From NCBI GenBank assembly GCA_037951165.1, contig JBBDHG010000031.1:1279501-1343500 (forward strand): 64,000 nt of DNA, in the 5' to 3' direction. Source of the DNA: Lophius americanus (taxonomy: Eukaryota; Chordata; Actinopteri; Lophiiformes; Lophiidae). Within the stretch, counting starts at the first letter, position 1. Each line of letters begins with the position of its first letter. The notes under the pieces are model-generated. The model was not told where the DNA came from. It ran no database searches and saw only the letters and a list, made by a program, of their open reading frames with translations. This document shows positions 22,501-32,019 of this stretch, in pieces. A program made the translations under genes and the position numbers.

Positions 22501-24494
22501 TCTGACTAATATTAAATTTTATTCACAATATGTACGATGTAATTCTGACTAGTAAAAATAATGCCGTAGACATTTGTAATTCTGTTTTGAATTGTCAAAC
22601 CTGAATTACTTAATTTGTCACATATCCTAATTGATAATTACTGATATCTGTAATTCAGAGGCAGAGTGAAAGTGACGGGTATCTCAAATGTCATTTAGAC
22701 TAGTCAGGATTGTGGTACATGACATTACTCATTAGATTCTTCTCAATTGATCTTGGTTTGGCAAGTATTTTGAACCAATTTCAACAATTTGTTAGTTAGT
22801 TGTTAGTTGTTCAAAAAATAAACTTTAGATATCTGTAACGACAATCCCCAATCACATGAATGGCAAATATAGATTGAACCATACTAGTCAAATCAAGTTG
22901 TAGATATCTACAATTAGTTTTGACCTGACAAAATGTGAATCCAGAAATCTTCAATCAGAGTTTTGACTAGGCCAAATGACATTGCCGATATCATTAATGA
23001 ATATCTAGTCAGGTCACAGCTGCTGAATGTTAGACTAGACAGGCTGATACAGTGATGTCGTGGTTCAGCTTGGTAGATAGGGTGAGGAGTTCAGAGTAGA
23101 GGAATTCCACTGGGAGGAATCCACAGAGTAGATCCACCACTGCTTAAAAGGAATAAATAAACATTTAGCGTCAGAACACCTCAAGATATTCCTGAAGGAG
23201 CTGAAAAATGTTGCCTTTCTGAGAAGGAAATCAGAAAGTTAAGGTCAACAGTTTTCTTTCTACAATTTTCTTAAAAGGGACCCTAGTGATTTGATGGTAA
23301 CTAGTTCCGAGGTTGAATAAGTTGAAAAAAGGCGCTTGTTCACAAACATCTGCTAGTTACCTTCACAGGTTAACCGAAGACAGAGCACACAGTGTGTGAT
23401 CCACTATGCTTGATGTCTGTAGTTGAGATGTCTTGATGATTTACAGAGGATGTTTGTGGTCAAAATGTTTAAAGATTGTGGTCATGTTGACAAGACCACC
23501 TCTAAATAGAGCTGTCCATTTGTAATCCGATCATCAGGACTGAACAGGCTCTTAAACTCAGAGATGTCCTGACGTTCCGGAACATGCATCTTACCTTAAT
23601 GGCAGGCCCCTGAGGGTGGGATGGAGCTCCACTTCCATGTCCAGGCATTGAGGGGTTAGTGGCGGGGGCTCCGGGGTAATTTGGCATTTGCTGCCCTGGG
23701 GCAGGACCCCCTGGGTATCCCTGCGGGGCTCCTCCTGGCTGCAAGCAGAAGACAGCTGTAAGTTCTAAGTCCATGGTGTTAAACTTCATATAGAGCAAAT
23801 AAGGTTCAAATCACGCTGCTTCAGATAAGGTGACTGAAGCAAATATAAGATTTAACTTAAGCCGGTCCATATGTTACTAATGACACAGAATCCGAGGTGA
23901 GGAGTAAGATAATAGGTAATATGTACCACTCCGTAGCCGCCTGGTGCTGCACCCCATCCTCCACCTGCAAAGAAAATATTGATATAACACTAAAAATGAA
24001 TAGTAACAAAGACAAAACATTTTCGAACTATATATTTTTAAAATTGTTTTTAATGTCTGGATGTATATTAACACCTCACCAGCTTGAGGCATGGAGGGAT
24101 AACCACCTGCTGCTGGCTGCTGGAATCCTCCTGTCTGAGGAGGGAAGCCACCCGGTGCTTGGGGGTAACCACCAGCCTGTGGAGGGTAGCCCCCTGGTGC
24201 TGGGGCATAACTGCCTGCTGCAGGAGGGAAACCACCAGCCTGTGAGGGGTATCCGCCTTGCTGTTGGGGGTATCCGCCTTGCTGTTGGGGGTAGCCGCCT
24301 TGCTGTTGGGGGTAGCCGCCTTGCTGTTGGGGGTAGCCGCCTGGCTGTTGGGGGTAGCCGCCTTGCTGAGGGGGGTAGCCGCCTTGCTGAGGGGGGTAGC
24401 CGCCTTGCTGAGGGGGGTAGCCGCCTTGTTGAGGGGGGTAGCCTGTTTGAGGTGGATATCCACCTGATTGAGGAGGGTAACCTGGGTAGCTCAT
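14404..24494 (-). CDS. anxa11: anxa11 (annexin A11), complete coding span, 14 coding exons
   Basis: Annexin A11 binds acidic phospholipid membranes in a calcium-dependent way. Its low-complexity N-terminus binds S100A6, ALG-2 and RNA granules, and it acts in cytokinesis and vesicle or granule tethering. The 14 exons given separately join in frame to 517 residues (human ANXA11 has 505). Residues 1-about 200 are Gly/Tyr/Pro/Gln-rich; residues about 210-517 hold four annexin repeats. The type II calcium loops are visible as KGFGTDE, GAGTDEACL, KVGTDESQF and GAGTKDTTL. Family-specific stretches match ANXA11 rather than ANXA7: NIEKSICREMSG, LYAAGENKVGTDE and the C-terminus GDYKKLLLKLCGGND. All introns are GT-AG, and exon phases agree at every junction. 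The ATG at 24494 follows an acceptor-like CTCTAG. Whether this is anxa11a or anxa11b is not resolved. Confidence 0.95.
14540..14662 (-). CDS. anxa11: anxa11 coding exon 13
   Basis: Residues 458-498, phase 0 at both ends. It starts GAGTKDTTLIRIMVSRSE, the calcium loop and helix B of annexin repeat 4. The acceptor is CTGACAG and the donor GTAAGT. Confidence 0.94.
15500..15558 (-). CDS. anxa11: anxa11 coding exon 12
   Basis: Completes split Val438, then residues 439-457, KCIKNTPVYFAERLHNAMQ, the linker into repeat 4 (human KCLKNTPAFFAERLNKAMR). The acceptor is TTCTAG and the donor GTATTA. Confidence 0.93.
15559..17267 (-). other. anxa11: anxa11 intron 11
   Basis: AT-rich intron of about 1.7 kb. 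It contains an (AT)n microsatellite at 16489-16538 and a short ATTTC run near 16991. No coding sequence is seen. Confidence 0.7.
16489..16538. repeat. (AT)25 microsatellite
   Basis: Uninterrupted AT dinucleotide run inside anxa11 intron 11. Confidence 0.97.
17268..17363 (-). CDS. anxa11: anxa11 coding exon 11
   Basis: Completes Val406, gives residues 407-437 (FQEYQNMCGRNIEKSICREM...ESGMVAV) and starts split Val438. This is the third annexin repeat and the most ANXA11-specific stretch. The acceptor is TTTATTAG and the donor GTACGT. Confidence 0.94.
17490..19230 (-). mobile_element. RTE-type LINE remnant in anxa11 intron 10
   Basis: Minus-strand frames carry successive pieces of a fish RTE-type polyprotein in the right order. 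At 18849-19091: WKERFEELLNLD and SLADVASVVKKLPSG. At 18025-18222: QFADDLVLW, the reverse transcriptase FADD box near 18142-18153, then AAECEGAGMRV. At 17852-18040: AGGELLSHAEQFKCLGVF. Stops and frameshifts separate them, and most of the fingers region between 18290 and 18840 is not recognisable. It lies in the same orientation as anxa11. A 3' fragment of the same type is at 9135-9400. Confidence 0.8.
19347..19440 (-). CDS. anxa11: anxa11 coding exon 10
   Basis: Residues 375-405 and the first base of split Val406: KLYAAGENKVGTDESQFNAI then LCARSKPHLRA, the third annexin repeat with its calcium loop. The acceptor is GACAACAG and the donor GTTCGT. Confidence 0.94.
19545..19601 (-). CDS. anxa11: anxa11 coding exon 9
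   Basis: Residues 356-374, GNRDERETVDISLAKQDAQ, phase 0 at both ends; the linker between repeats 2 and 3. The acceptor is GATGCAG and the donor GTACTG. Confidence 0.94.
19692..19771 (-). CDS. anxa11: anxa11 coding exon 8
   Basis: Completes Asp329, then residues 330-355, YGKSLEDAISSDTSGHFRRL...VSLCQ, the end of annexin repeat 2. The acceptor is TCTAACAG and the donor GTAGCC. Confidence 0.94.
19772..21295 (-). other. anxa11: anxa11 intron 7
   Basis: About 1.5 kb. At 21121-21240 it contains a CTTTATTTTTTTCACTATACAGAGTACAACGAAATT-like stretch resembling a recurrent teleost repeat end; a related stretch is at 37820-37880. The remainder shows no recognised feature. Confidence 0.6.
21296..21386 (-). 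CDS. anxa11: anxa11 coding exon 7
   Basis: Residues 299-328 and the first base of Asp329: GAGTDEACLIEILSSRSN, the calcium loop of repeat 2, ending ITRVYKA. The acceptor is TTTTTAG and the donor GTGAGT. Confidence 0.94.
21586..21699 (-). CDS. anxa11: anxa11 coding exon 6
   Basis: Residues 261-298, phase 0: DLSHDLKSELTGNFEKLVLA then MMMTPAKLDASELRDAIK, the end of repeat 1. The donor GTTGCA is a weak but valid GT site; the acceptor is GCATAG. Confidence 0.93.
21781..21875 (-). CDS. anxa11: anxa11 coding exon 5
   Basis: Completes Gly229, then residues 230-260: TDENAIIELLGSRTNKQR...YKTTYGK, annexin repeat 1. The acceptor is TGACCAG and the donor GTATGT. Confidence 0.94.
21956..22043 (-). CDS. 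anxa11: anxa11 coding exon 4
   Basis: Residues 200-228 and the first base of Gly229: KGYRGSVKDYPGADPLRDVE then VLRKAMKGF, the junction between the low-complexity tail and annexin repeat 1. The acceptor is TATTTTAG and the donor GTCAGT. Confidence 0.94.
22490..23045. repeat. Degenerate tandem repeat (GATATCTGTAATT / GACTAGTCA unit) in anxa11 intron 3
   Basis: Short related blocks alternate a TAGATATCTGTAATT-like segment with a TTTTGACTAGTCAAAAT-like segment, many times, in a period of roughly 40-90 bases. Examples lie near 22541, 22655, 22700, 22828, 22880, 22900, 22960 and 23005. Similar blocks are a known kind of teleost repeat. No coding capacity. Confidence 0.6.
23595..23738 (-). CDS. anxa11: anxa11 coding exon 3
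   Basis: Residues 152-199, phase 0: Pro/Gly-rich (PGGAPQGYPGGPAPGQQMPN, then YPGAPATNPSMPGHGSGAPS and HPQGPAIK). It forms the last part of the disordered N-terminus. The acceptor is CTTGCAG and the donor GTAAGA. Confidence 0.92.
23927..23964 (-). CDS. anxa11: anxa11 coding exon 2 (38 bases)
   Basis: Completes Gly139, then residues 140-151, GGWGAAPGGYGV. This microexon keeps frame between exons 1 and 3. The acceptor is TTTGCAG and the donor GTACAT. Confidence 0.88.
24080..24494 (-). CDS. anxa11: anxa11 coding exon 1, heptad-repeat N-terminus
   Basis: Residues 1-138 from the ATG at 24494 (MSYPGYPPQSGG, as in human MSYPGYPPPPGG), plus the first base of Gly139. From residue 11 to about 121 it is a chain of heptads, first GGYPPQQ and then GGYPQQQ, decaying to GGFPPQT and the like. 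This tail is expected to be disordered and condensation-prone and holds the ALG-2/S100A6-type binding region in the family. An in-frame TTG two codons upstream is not needed. The donor is GTGAGG. Confidence 0.94.
24250..24445 (-). repeat. anxa11: 21-bp coding minisatellite in anxa11 exon 1
   Basis: On the plus strand the unit GGGGGTAGCCGCCTTGCTGTT, slightly varied, repeats head to tail about nine times and encodes the GGYPPQQ/GGYPQQQ heptads. The near identity of neighbouring units implies recent expansion or homogenisation. Confidence 0.9.
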
Positions 24495-25696
24495 CTTCAA
24501 AATCTAGAGACATGACATTAGTTCTTGTTACTGTGATGTACGCATCATGTGACATGAACAAATATTTCTCTGAAATGTTGGTTTATATCTACCCCCAACA
24601 TTTATCAGTGTCAAAGAAATATCTACACAATAAAAATCTCAAATCTAACACACAATTACTCTGTAATGTTTCATGTAGCGTTCTTACTTTCTCCAAATAT
24701 TTCCCACAAACCAAAATAATCCACAATAGAATTAAAGGTAACAGTGAGTTTTATTTATTCACCTGTCGCTTTAATTTCAAGGAGAGATTTTGGAGCCTTA
24801 ACACAAAACAATGTACAATAGCGCAACCGAAGACCCTTCGTCGTGTGGTTATTTACACTGAACAAACCAATTGAGAGCCTAAAGCCGCTTCACTTTGTGC
24901 TTTTAGATAACATGCCAGCATTCTGCAAGAAACAAAGGTGTGATCTTTTACCCAGAAGCATCTGGCTCTAGTATGTTTTTATCATACGTGTTGTTTTAAT
25001 GAAAATACGTGTTTGTATTTTCATTAAAGATTTATCAGATCATTATTTAACATGAATATCAGTACTGCTGCAGTCTACCACAATTTCCTTTGGCTTTGCC
25101 AGGTCCAACTTTCAGATCTTAATTCATGTGCTTGTACTTTACCACGCCAACATAGTGGGTGAGACTGACTTGTGATACACCTGACCCGGAGTGGCTGGGT
25201 CACTACTTCAGACTTTAAGAGAAAAGGAAACTAAATTGCTGCACACACAGCAATTTAAACAAAACTGCTGAACATGTGCAAATATTGGGAAAAAAAGAGG
25301 TGATTTAGTTAAGATTTTATGTTGTGGACTATATTTTGGTCTGGACTTTTAATATCAAAGATATTGGATTTTAATGTGATCGCAGTGTTCAATGATGTTG
25401 TCTCATCTTTAACATGAAAAATTATAATTCAGGGAAATTTTCCATCAATACTTTCTATTGTGACATTAATACTAGTAAACAGATCCCGGATGTTGTGCTG
25501 CTTCCCCAATTTGAAGACATTTTTCAGTTGATTTTCTTTTTCAAGCAGCTGCTAACTGTCTTTTAAATCTTTTATTCCACTGTCGACAATCCCAAATAAA
25601 AAAATTCTGGCAACTTAGTAAAAATCATAATAATTCTTAATTTTTCAGTGAGTCAATACAAAGCATAAACATAAATGAAATTAATGATCTGCATTT

Positions 25697-25839
25697 TACC
25701 TATCCCTGAGAAGCACTGTCCAGACGCTTCAGAGCTCAGGGTCTTGCTCAATGCTTATGGCATGTAGACTTGAAGGGTTGGGGATCGAACTGCTGGGTTG
25801 AAGGACGCCTGCTCTAGTCCCTGAAGCTACAGCTGCCTT
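25697..25839 (-). mobile_element. tRNA-derived SINE in anxa11 intron 1
   Basis: On the minus strand it begins GGCAGCTGTAGCTTCAGGGA, a tRNA-like A-box region (TAGC...AGGGACTAGAGC), followed by the B-box AGTTCGATCCCC. It then continues CTACATGCCATAAGCATTGA, GCAAGACCCTGAGC and CGTCTGGACAGTG, the usual body of this teleost SINE type. The promoter boxes are decayed. Confidence 0.75.
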
Positions 25840-26160
25840 ACTTTAATTTGCCTGTAGATTAGTAGTATTTGTGAATGGCTGTTATAATTTATGTGTATCC
25901 CCTGTGCTAAACTAGAAACTTGTCCAGGGTTTGCCATGCTACTTGCCTACTTTCAGCCGGGATAAGTACCACAACCCCATCAACCAACCCTGCACAGGTT
26001 ACAGAAATTGGATGGAGTTTTTTAATCCTGAAAATTTTGTTCTCTCTTTCAAAGAGAGAATACAATTTCTAGGTTGTGGACGTTGTCTAAACTTTTTAAC
26101 CATTTGTCTGTCCCCCAAACAACTATATGCACTATACCACACATACAGCAGCTGCTCATA

Positions 26161-26206
26161 TCAGTCCCAGAGAGAGGAGTGCTTCGACTACTCTCTCTGG
26201 GACTGA
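26161..26206. other. Perfect 16-bp stem hairpin
   Basis: TCAGTCCCAGAGAGAG (26161-26176) is exactly complementary to CTCTCTCTGGGACTGA (26191-26206). Three further inner pairs follow one mismatch, leaving the loop GCTTCG. It lies in anxa11 intron 1 and can fold in either transcript. Function is unknown. Confidence 0.85.
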
Positions 26207-27400
26207 CAGTTTAATAACCATGAGTAAAATCTGAACTTCCTCAGAATTACAGCACTCACTACCGGGGGAAATTCATGTTTTGTCAACACAATGAGTATTT
26301 GTACAGTGTACAAGCAGAAGTAAAGTCCTGTTTCAGTCCATTAACCTAATTTATTAATAGTTAAGCTTATTTAAGTAAAAAAAAAAATTGTATCAAAAAC
26401 AGAGCAATCGTGACTTGTATTTATTTAAGTTTAAACTTTAAGTGTTAAATCCACAACGGTGGGTTCTTTTAACAATATGTATGGAAATTGACCTCAGGAA
26501 GGGCGTATGACTGTTGACACATCCCTGTTAGCGTCCTACCCCTCTCCTTTGGACCTTAGCTGGACGAGGCCTTCACATGTTATCAGAAAGATCAGAGTTT
26601 TCACCACTCCTTGAAATAACTCATGTTACAAAAATGTTTTTTCTTTTGTGGTCGTATTAGGATCACTAATTCATAGACGATTCTCTTCAACTCCACTCCT
26701 ATCGAGTACAAACACGTTATCTAATCAGTAGGGAAGTCCAGAATCCCTAATTGAATTAAACATTTTTTTGTTATAAAAATAATCGATAATTAGTGAGATT
26801 CGACATTATAAAATTTGAATGCTCAAATTGGTTCACAGTGATCACATTTTTATCGTTATACGACTCGTTGAAGCAGGACTTACGGCACAGATACACTCGT
26901 TTATTTTTACGAGGAGCACTTGAACATAGCAAAACATCACAGGCCTGTCTCCTTAACTAGCTTGAAAACTACGACAAACGTTTTATTTTAACAATAATAA
27001 TGCTGCTTTTTTGTTGTCTATACATAGAAGAGCCCAAATTTAACGTCAAACTAATGCTTAATCAGATCCCGTCGTCCTCTTCTATCTGTGCGGCCCGTTA
27101 GCATTACGTAATAATCTTAGAGAAGTATTAACATTTAGCTAACCACCCGTTAGCATAACGATCAGTTAAAAAAATAATAGGCAGCCCTTTTTAATACTTC
27201 TTAACAGAATCCACGTTACCGTAGAACGGCTCAAATCGCCTTTTTTCCGTTTAAATGGGCGAGGCTACATTCCAAAGGACGAGGGGATAGCTGGTTAGCA
27301 TTGCAAACTTATAACAATTAGTTTAACTCACTTTTAAATCAGTTAAATAGTTATATTACCTGGTATATAGAGTTAAAAAGCAGGCATTTGTATTACTCAC

Positions 27401-27480
27401 TTATTTCTAGCAAGCGTCAGACCCAGGAAAACTGCAGCAGTGGGCGGGTCCATCGAATTATTTCCGGTCTTACTTATTCT
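27401..27480 (-). promoter_or_regulatory. anxa11: anxa11 non-coding exon 1 and core promoter (inferred)
   Basis: On the minus strand a consensus donor GTGAGT starts at 27400. Upstream are a GC box (GGGCGGG on the plus strand, 27442-27448) and an ETS-like TTCCGGT (27462-27468). This would give a short non-coding exon spliced to the start-codon exon. It is predicted from signals only; no transcript data. Confidence 0.45.
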
Positions 27481-27884
27481 TTGGCTGTCAATCACAGTGG
27501 AGGGGTGACTCAGGGATATGGTTTGCTATTATCAGCACAGGGAGCTCTTGGGTGTTTGTTTGCAACAAGGAATATAATTTAACATTCGCTATATATTAGG
27601 TTTATGAGTAGAATACATTACTCATCAGGTGTTTGTTATGAACAGATCACACAGCAATAGTTTAGGTGGTGGATGAAGCATTCAGATAGTAATACCACAG
27701 GGTGTAAATACTCCACTAAAATTAAAACTGCTGCATGTAAGTCCCCACTCCGAATCCCAACTCTGCCCAAATAGTTGTATGTTCCATCAGCAAAATGTAG
27801 TTGCAATATTAACGGAATATACTTATTTTGCATCAAATTGTCTCATTCAGAGTTTTGATAGATTTTTATTCAAAATAAGATAAG

Positions 27885-28060
27885 GTAAGCTAAAATAGCA
27901 ATTCATTAATCCCAAATAGAAATTTTAGTGTTACAGCAGCATAGAAGAATTGTACGCAAAATATCAAATGAAAATAGAAATATAAGTGAACAAAGAATGC
28001 GAAAGGACACTGAAATAAAATATTTTGAAATTGAAAATTGCAATGTATGTACAAGAAATT
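27885..28060 (-). mobile_element. LINE 3' end (Rex1-like family tail)
   Basis: The minus strand reads CTGCTGTAACACTAAAATTT, then CTATTTGGGATTAATGAATT, and ends in TTACCTTATCTTATTTT. This is the usual 3' terminus of a common teleost LINE family (GCTGTAACACTGG...GGGATTAATAAAG...TTATC repeats). It may belong to the remnant at 32020-32730 or to a separate insertion. Confidence 0.6.
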
Positions 28061-28654
28061 AACCAGGATATGATTATGTGTAGCATATACTCTATATGGG
28101 TATACATTTTGATTTTTGTTGCAGTTAAGTGCTATTTGTTACAGTCCAGGCCGGTTACACATGATGTGTTGTGCAGAACAGCATGATCATACAGGATTGG
28201 GTATTAATGCCAGATATTGTATACATTTCAATTGGAAATAACATTCTTCTTCTTTCCGCTGTTACTTTCAGGGGTTGCAACAAGATCATCTGTTCACATC
28301 TTCCACTGCCCTCGTAATCTTCACCCCCAACCAACGGCATTTCCTCTTTCACCACATCTAGAAACTCTCTCTTTGGTCTTCCCCTTTATCTCTTGCTAGT
28401 CTCTAATCCTGTCCAAGCTTGTCACTCCAAAATAACATCATAACATCCCCCCAACCTATTAGAAATAAAGATTCTGAGTATTTATTCAGATGGCAAGAAT
28501 AATCAGAGGTGGACAGTAAGTACATTGCCTGAGTAATATACATAATTACAAACTTTAAGCACATGTGTGACAGCAGACTATTTAAAAAAACAAAACTTTC
28601 ATATATCTCCTAATGAAGGATTAAGTGATTATGGGTTGAGACAATCCTCCCACC

Positions 28655-28745
28655 TTCTAAGGCTGCGGGGGTGACCGTTGCTCTGGGGGTGGAGCAGTTG
28701 TACGCCTCTCAGAAGGTCATTGGTTTGATGCCTTTACTCTACATG
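28655..28745 (+). mobile_element. tRNA-like SINE head fragment
   Basis: GGGTGGAGCAGTTGTACGCC followed by AGAAGGTCATTGGTTTGATG resembles the A- and B-box head of a tRNA-derived teleost SINE. The rest of the element is not evident. Confidence 0.4.
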
Positions 28746-29099
28746 ACTCTACTCTACATCTACACTCCTCAGGGATAACTAAAAATCCAGAGAAAGTATC
28801 CTCTGTATATATATATTTATTTGATCAGTAAAGAAGTAAGATTACCTCAACCTCTAGCATCTGCAACAGTAACATAGTCGTACCCATAATGCAGCAGTAA
28901 TTCGGAATCCAAGGTAATAGTGAAACACTGAGAGGTACTATTTTACTTCGGCTTTAATACTTTAATTATATTTTACTAATATTACTTCCAAACTGAAGTG
29001 ATATTTTGAATGTAGGTCTTTTAGTTATAGTTGAGTATTTCCAAAGTGCGGTAATAATACAAAGGATGTGAACGCTTCATCCAACACTGCAAATAATTA

Positions 29100-29344
29100 A
29101 GCAAATAATTTTATTACATTATTTTTGTTAATGTTTATAAAATTTAAGATAAACCTCAACTGCTCCCAGTGAAATATCTTATGCATGAGAATGCTATAAA
29201 AGTACAGTAACAAAGTATACAATAAGTGAGTAAAGAAAATGAAATATTAAGATAAGTGAGAATGTAAAAATAAAGTGTATAAGAAGTAAATACAAACTAG
29301 TGCCTATAAATAACAACATAGCGACATGACATAGATGTAATATC
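29100..29344 (-). other. AT-rich sequence resembling a LINE 3' UTR
   Basis: On the minus strand a TTATTTATAGGCACTAGTTT then TTTACTTCTTATACACTTTA pattern resembles the low-complexity 3' UTR of the LINE family whose coding end lies at 32314-32730, and a GGCAC..TTTACTTCTTAT stretch also occurs at 32035-32070. If so, the L2 copy and the array between them are nested in that UTR. Confidence 0.35.
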
Positions 29345-29775
29345 GCACATGATAATAACCATGATAATATCCATGATAATAACAATGATAATAAAAATGA
29401 TAATAACCATGATAATAACTATGATAATAACCATTATAATAACAATGAAAATAACCATGATAATAACCATAATAATAATGATAATAACTATTATAATCAT
29501 GATGATGATAACCATAATAATAACCATGATAAACATGATAAAAAAACATGATAATAACAATGATAATAACCATGATTATAAAAATGATAATAACCATGAT
29601 AATAACCATGATAATAAATGATAATGACCAGGATAATAGCCATTATAAAACTGATAACAACCTTGATAATAACCATAATAAACAATGATAAAAGCCATGA
29701 TAAACAATGATAAAAACCATGATAATAACCATGATAATAACAATGTTAATAACAATGTTAATAACCATGATATCA
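29345..29775. repeat. (ATGATAATAACC)n minisatellite
   Basis: Roughly 430 bases of imperfect 12-base units ATGATAATAACC with AAC/ACC/AAA variants. All open frames here (poly Ile/Thr/Met or Tyr/His) are artefacts of the repeat. The array abuts the 3' end of the L2 LINE. Confidence 0.93.
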
Positions 29776-29776
29776 A

Positions 29777-32015
29777 TCATCAATCAATCAATCAATCTTT
29801 ATTCATATAGCGCCAATTCACAACAACAGTTGTCTCAAGGTCCTTTCCAGAAAGAGCAGGTCTAGACCAAACTCTTTATATAATTATCTACAGGACCCAA
29901 CAAATTCCTCCTTGAGCAAGCACTTGTCGACATTGGCGAGAAAAAACTGCCCTTTAACGGGCAGAAACCTCAAGCAGATCCAATACTCAGGGTAAACGGC
30001 CTACTGCCATGACCGGTCGGGTTTGAAAAAAAAAAGAGTGAGAGCGAGAAAGAGAGAGACACAGGTGAGGAGAGATACAGACGGGGGAAAAGCAGCAAAG
30101 ATATCAGCTATAATCCACTTTCTCCAACTGCTCCACCGTCGGGCCGCGGCAGTAGCAGGGATCCCAGGTTGATAATAACATTAATATTAATGTAACATAT
30201 AGTGATAGCTTATGGGTCTCTGCCCCCCGAACCCAGATTGGAAGATGGTTCCACAGGAGAGGAGCCTGATAGCTGAAAGCTCTGTCTCCCATTCTACTTC
30301 CGGAGACTCTAGGGACTACCAGTAACCCTGCATGCTGGGAGCGCAGAGTTCTGATTGGACAATATGGACCTATGAGCTCCTTCAGATACATTGGTGCCTG
30401 ACCGTTAATGGCTTTGTAAGTGAACAAAAGGATTTTGAATTTGATTCTACATTTTACCGGGAGCCAATGAAAGGAAACTAATACAGGAGAGATATGTTCT
30501 CTTAACCTGGTTCTGGTCAGCACACGTGCAGCAGTGTTCTGGATCAGCTGGAGGGGCTTCACAGACTTATTGGGACTACCTACTAGTAGTTTCATTACAG
30601 TAATCCAGCCTGGAAGTAACAAATGCATGAACTAACTTTTCTGCATCTTTTTGCGACAGAATGCGCATTATATTTGAAATATTACACAGATGAAAAAAGG
30701 CAGTCCTAGAAATCAGTTTTATGTGGGAATAAAAGGCTGATGCCAATTAGGTTTTCAAGTCTTTGTTTTAGAATTTGGTGGTCAATAGTACCAAATGCAG
30801 CATTAAGATCCAATAAGACCAGAACAGAGGCCAGTCCCTCATCGGATGCCATTAAAAGGTCATTTGTAACTTTGACCAGTGCTGTTTCTGTACTATGGTG
30901 AACTCTAAAACCTGACTGGAAATCCTCAAATAAACTATTCTTACGCAGAAAATCACACAACTGTTCGGCTACCACTTTCTCTAAGATTTTAGAGAGGAAG
31001 GGAAGATATTAGATATCGGCTTATAATTTGCAAAAACCTCTGGATCAAGTGTCGGCTTTTTCAACAGTGGTTTTATTGTGGCTTTTTTAAAGGACTGTGG
31101 TGCGTCACCTGAATTTAAATACAGATAGATGGTATCTAATAGAGAGTTGCTGACTAAGGGTAACATTTCTTTAAGTAGACTAGTTGGGATGGGGTCTAGG
31201 AGGCAGGTGGTTGTTTTGGATGAGGAAATAAGGGAAGTTAATTGTTTTAGGTCAATAGGACTGAAGCGGTCTGGATCTGCTCCAGGTCTGGTTGTTTCTA
31301 AGCACATAGTCCTGGGGTGTAAACTTGAGCCAATTGAAGGCAGGAGGTTATGAATCTTGTCCCTAATTCTTATCATTTTGTCATTAAAATAACTCATGTA
31401 GTCATCTCTACTAAGGGTTCTAGGAATACGGGGCTCCATAGAACTCTGACTCTCAGTCAGCCTGGCTACACTGCTGAACAAAAACCTGGGGTTCTCTTTA
31501 TTTTCCTCTCCCAGAACAGATTAATATGCCGCTCTGGCGCTGCAGATGGCTCTCCTATATTTTTAAATGCTATCTTGCCAGGTTAATCGGGACTCAACAA
31601 GTTTAGTGTGACGCCATTTTCTTTCTAGTTTATGTGTTATTTGTTTGAGGTTTCAAGACTGGTTGTTGAACCATGGAGCTGCTCTCCTCTGTTTCACAGT
31701 CTTCTTTTTTAGGGGGGCGATAGAGACCAGAGTTAATCTCAGTGAGCTTGTAGCCCTATCTACAAAATAATCACTTTGCCCAGGACTAACGTTAGAGTCA
31801 GATTCTTTTAAGTCGAGACATGCAGCTGAACTCAGATTTTTTTTGATTTTTCTAATGGCGAGTGATTTAGCATTGCAAATTCAAAAGTTATCAAACAGTG
31901 GTCCGATAGCAAAAGATTCTGTGGATGAACTACTAGTTTTTCAATATCAAAGCCGTAAGTCAGGACTAAATCCAAAGTGTGATTAAAACAGTGAGTGGGC
32001 TCATTAACACAATAA
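29777..32015 (-). mobile_element. L2-clade LINE, 5'-truncated and internally deleted
   Basis: Minus-strand fragments run in order. Near 31890 is LLLSDHCLITFEF (the SDH box ending the APE endonuclease). At 30981-31481 are RPGADPDRFSPIDLKQLTSL-like and FKKATIKPLLKKPTLDPEVF pieces. At 30706-30975 are DFQSGFRVHHSTETALVKVT and VLLDLNAAFGTIDHQIL. At 30104-30628 are LQLIQNTAARVLTRTRLREH and FHWLPVKCRIKFKILLFTYK. The 3' UTR carries the common fish L2 sequence (TATATGAATAAAG then ATTG units at 29777-29812 on the plus strand). The element is truncated inside the endonuclease, carries stops, and lacks the region holding the FADD/YADD catalytic box, deleted around 30725-30745. Confidence 0.88.
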
Positions 32016-32019
32016 TAAT

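Larger units (their letters stand above)
24503..27400 (-). other. anxa11: anxa11 intron 1 (inferred)
   Basis: Inferred intron between a non-coding first exon (donor GTGAGT at 27400) and the acceptor TCTCTAG just before the start codon. It contains a SINE (25697-25839) and a strong hairpin (26161-26206). Otherwise it is AT-rich without coding sequence. Confidence 0.55.

Noticed and set aside
23897..24874. 325-residue plus-strand open frame opposite anxa11 exon 1
   Set aside because: It is the complement of the GGYPPQQ-encoding minisatellite plus intron; the Leu-Gly-Val-Ala repeat is a shadow of the real exon.
29297..29776. Several overlapping open frames rich in Ile/Met or Tyr/His
   Set aside because: All arise from the ATGATAATAACC minisatellite, which lacks stops in several frames.
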